Source: JANLQX01 sp043775075 (GTDB lineage: Bacteria > Actinomycetota > Acidimicrobiia > Acidimicrobiales > JANYDT01). Taken from it: a DNA stretch of 6,198 nucleotides. Below are positions 5,797 to 6,198 of this stretch, one piece after another; the stretch's first letter is position 1, and each line of letters opens with the position of its first letter. The DNA lies in assembly GCA_043775075.1 (NCBI GenBank), contig JAYVSS010000243.1:1-6198 (forward strand). Direction: 5' to 3'. Made by a program: the position numbers and the translations under genes. The notes under the pieces were generated by a model. That model had not been told where the DNA came from. It did not search any database and worked only from the letters and a program-made list of their open reading frames with translations.

Positions 5797-6161
5797 TCAC
5801 TCGTACGTTGCTGTCGATGGTGCCGGAGTCTTCTCACTTGCAAGAGAAGGCGAAAGCATTGGCATCGCTTTTTGGCGATTCGATACCTAATTTGCGCGTT
5901 TGCAGGGCGGCTCCGACCGGTGAAGCAATTCCGCGAAGTTTTGATCTTCTCAGCCGATGAGGCGCCGGTGGCCCCTTCTTTGGTTAACGGTTCCATTGGT
6001 GCTGATCGCCTTGGTAGGGGTCAACGTCGGACAACCAGCGTTCGCGTTGATTTCTTCGACATCGTACCGGGTGAACGCAGCTCGTGACTTTCCTCGGGAC
6101 TTCCCTGTGTGTCAGCGTTGAGTGAGACCAGTCTGATGTTTATCCGCTTCAGGGCGTGATC

Positions 6162-6165
6162 GGAG
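6162..6165 (+). promoter_or_regulatory. Shine-Dalgarno of the gene entering at the right edge
   Basis: GGAG with 8 bases to the ATG at 6174. A weak promoter candidate, TTGAGT (6118-6123) and TATCCG 17 bases later, lies upstream, but its -10 is poor. Confidence 0.4.
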
Positions 6166-6173
6166 TTTTGTGT

Positions 6174-6198
6174 ATGACTTTGCCTTCTGCGGTTGATG
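6174..6198 (+). CDS. Start of a gene cut by the window end
   Basis: ATG followed by eight open codons (MTLPSAVD plus one base) to the window edge, with GGAG 8 bases upstream. Too short for any functional call; the case rests on the ribosome-binding site and on the gene-free stretch before it. Confidence 0.4.

Larger units (their letters stand above)
5571..6173. other. 603-base stretch without a convincing gene
   Basis: No frame here shows a recognisable domain, a good Shine-Dalgarno and a plausible length together. The longest plus-strand frame (5698-6087, 129 residues) starts at a TTG without a Shine-Dalgarno and reads as Cys/Arg-rich low-quality protein in its first half. Shorter plus-strand fragments at 5723-5890 and 5781-5960, and a minus-strand fragment ending at 5629, look slightly protein-like but lack supported starts. 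The stretch may be non-coding, or hold a decayed gene. A hairpin lies at its left end and a ribosome-binding site at its right end. Confidence 0.5.

Noticed and set aside
5698..6087. 129-codon plus-strand frame from a TTG
   Set aside because: No Shine-Dalgarno; the first half is Cys/Arg/His-rich and unlike a folded protein. Kept only as part of the unexplained 5571-6173 stretch.

Overview
The window looks like chromosomal DNA from an actinobacterium-like organism. The reasons are moderately high GC, frequent GTG starts, a NicO-type metal transporter of the actinobacterial layout (an N-terminal soluble domain, then six membrane helices split by a long His-rich loop), and methyltransferases of an actinobacterial style. 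Acidimicrobiia is a guess that I cannot test here. No rRNA, tRNA, CRISPR array, insertion sequence or phage gene was recognised.

Layout, left to right. (1) 1-1356, plus strand: a 5'-truncated nickel/cobalt (NicO/RcnA-family) transporter whose cytosolic loop is encoded by a striking 192-bp tandem repeat at 718-909. (2) 1371-1421: an inverted repeat followed by a T run, lying between convergent genes. (3) 3058 down to 1422, minus strand: a compact three-gene cluster. It holds a ~60-residue two-helix membrane protein, a protein joining a GNAT acetyltransferase domain to an AAA+ ATPase domain, and a 66-residue zinc-ribbon protein whose GTG start lies inside the 3' end of the ATPase gene. This cluster is the most unusual part of the window. 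(4) 3059-3314: non-coding, with two compact palindromes. (5) 3770 down to 3315, minus strand: a four-helix membrane protein of unknown function. (6) 3771-3950: a divergent intergenic region with a bulged 25-bp dyad. (7) 3951-5570, plus strand: a single protein carrying two complete but different class I SAM-methyltransferase domains; the first has lost the usual acidic residue of motif I. (8) 5571-6173: about 600 bases without a convincing gene, containing weak and possibly degenerate reading-frame fragments on both strands. (9) 6174-6198: a well-placed ATG with a Shine-Dalgarno site, the start of a gene that runs off the window.

Functional links. The three minus-strand genes at 1422-3058 are spaced and overlapped as an operon and probably work together. 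The pairing of an acetyl-transfer domain, an ATP-driven remodelling domain, a zinc ribbon and a small membrane protein suggests a modification/remodelling device, but substrate and purpose are unknown. The 151-residue membrane protein and the double methyltransferase are transcribed divergently and may share a control region. The transporter is separate and faces the ATPase operon tail to tail.
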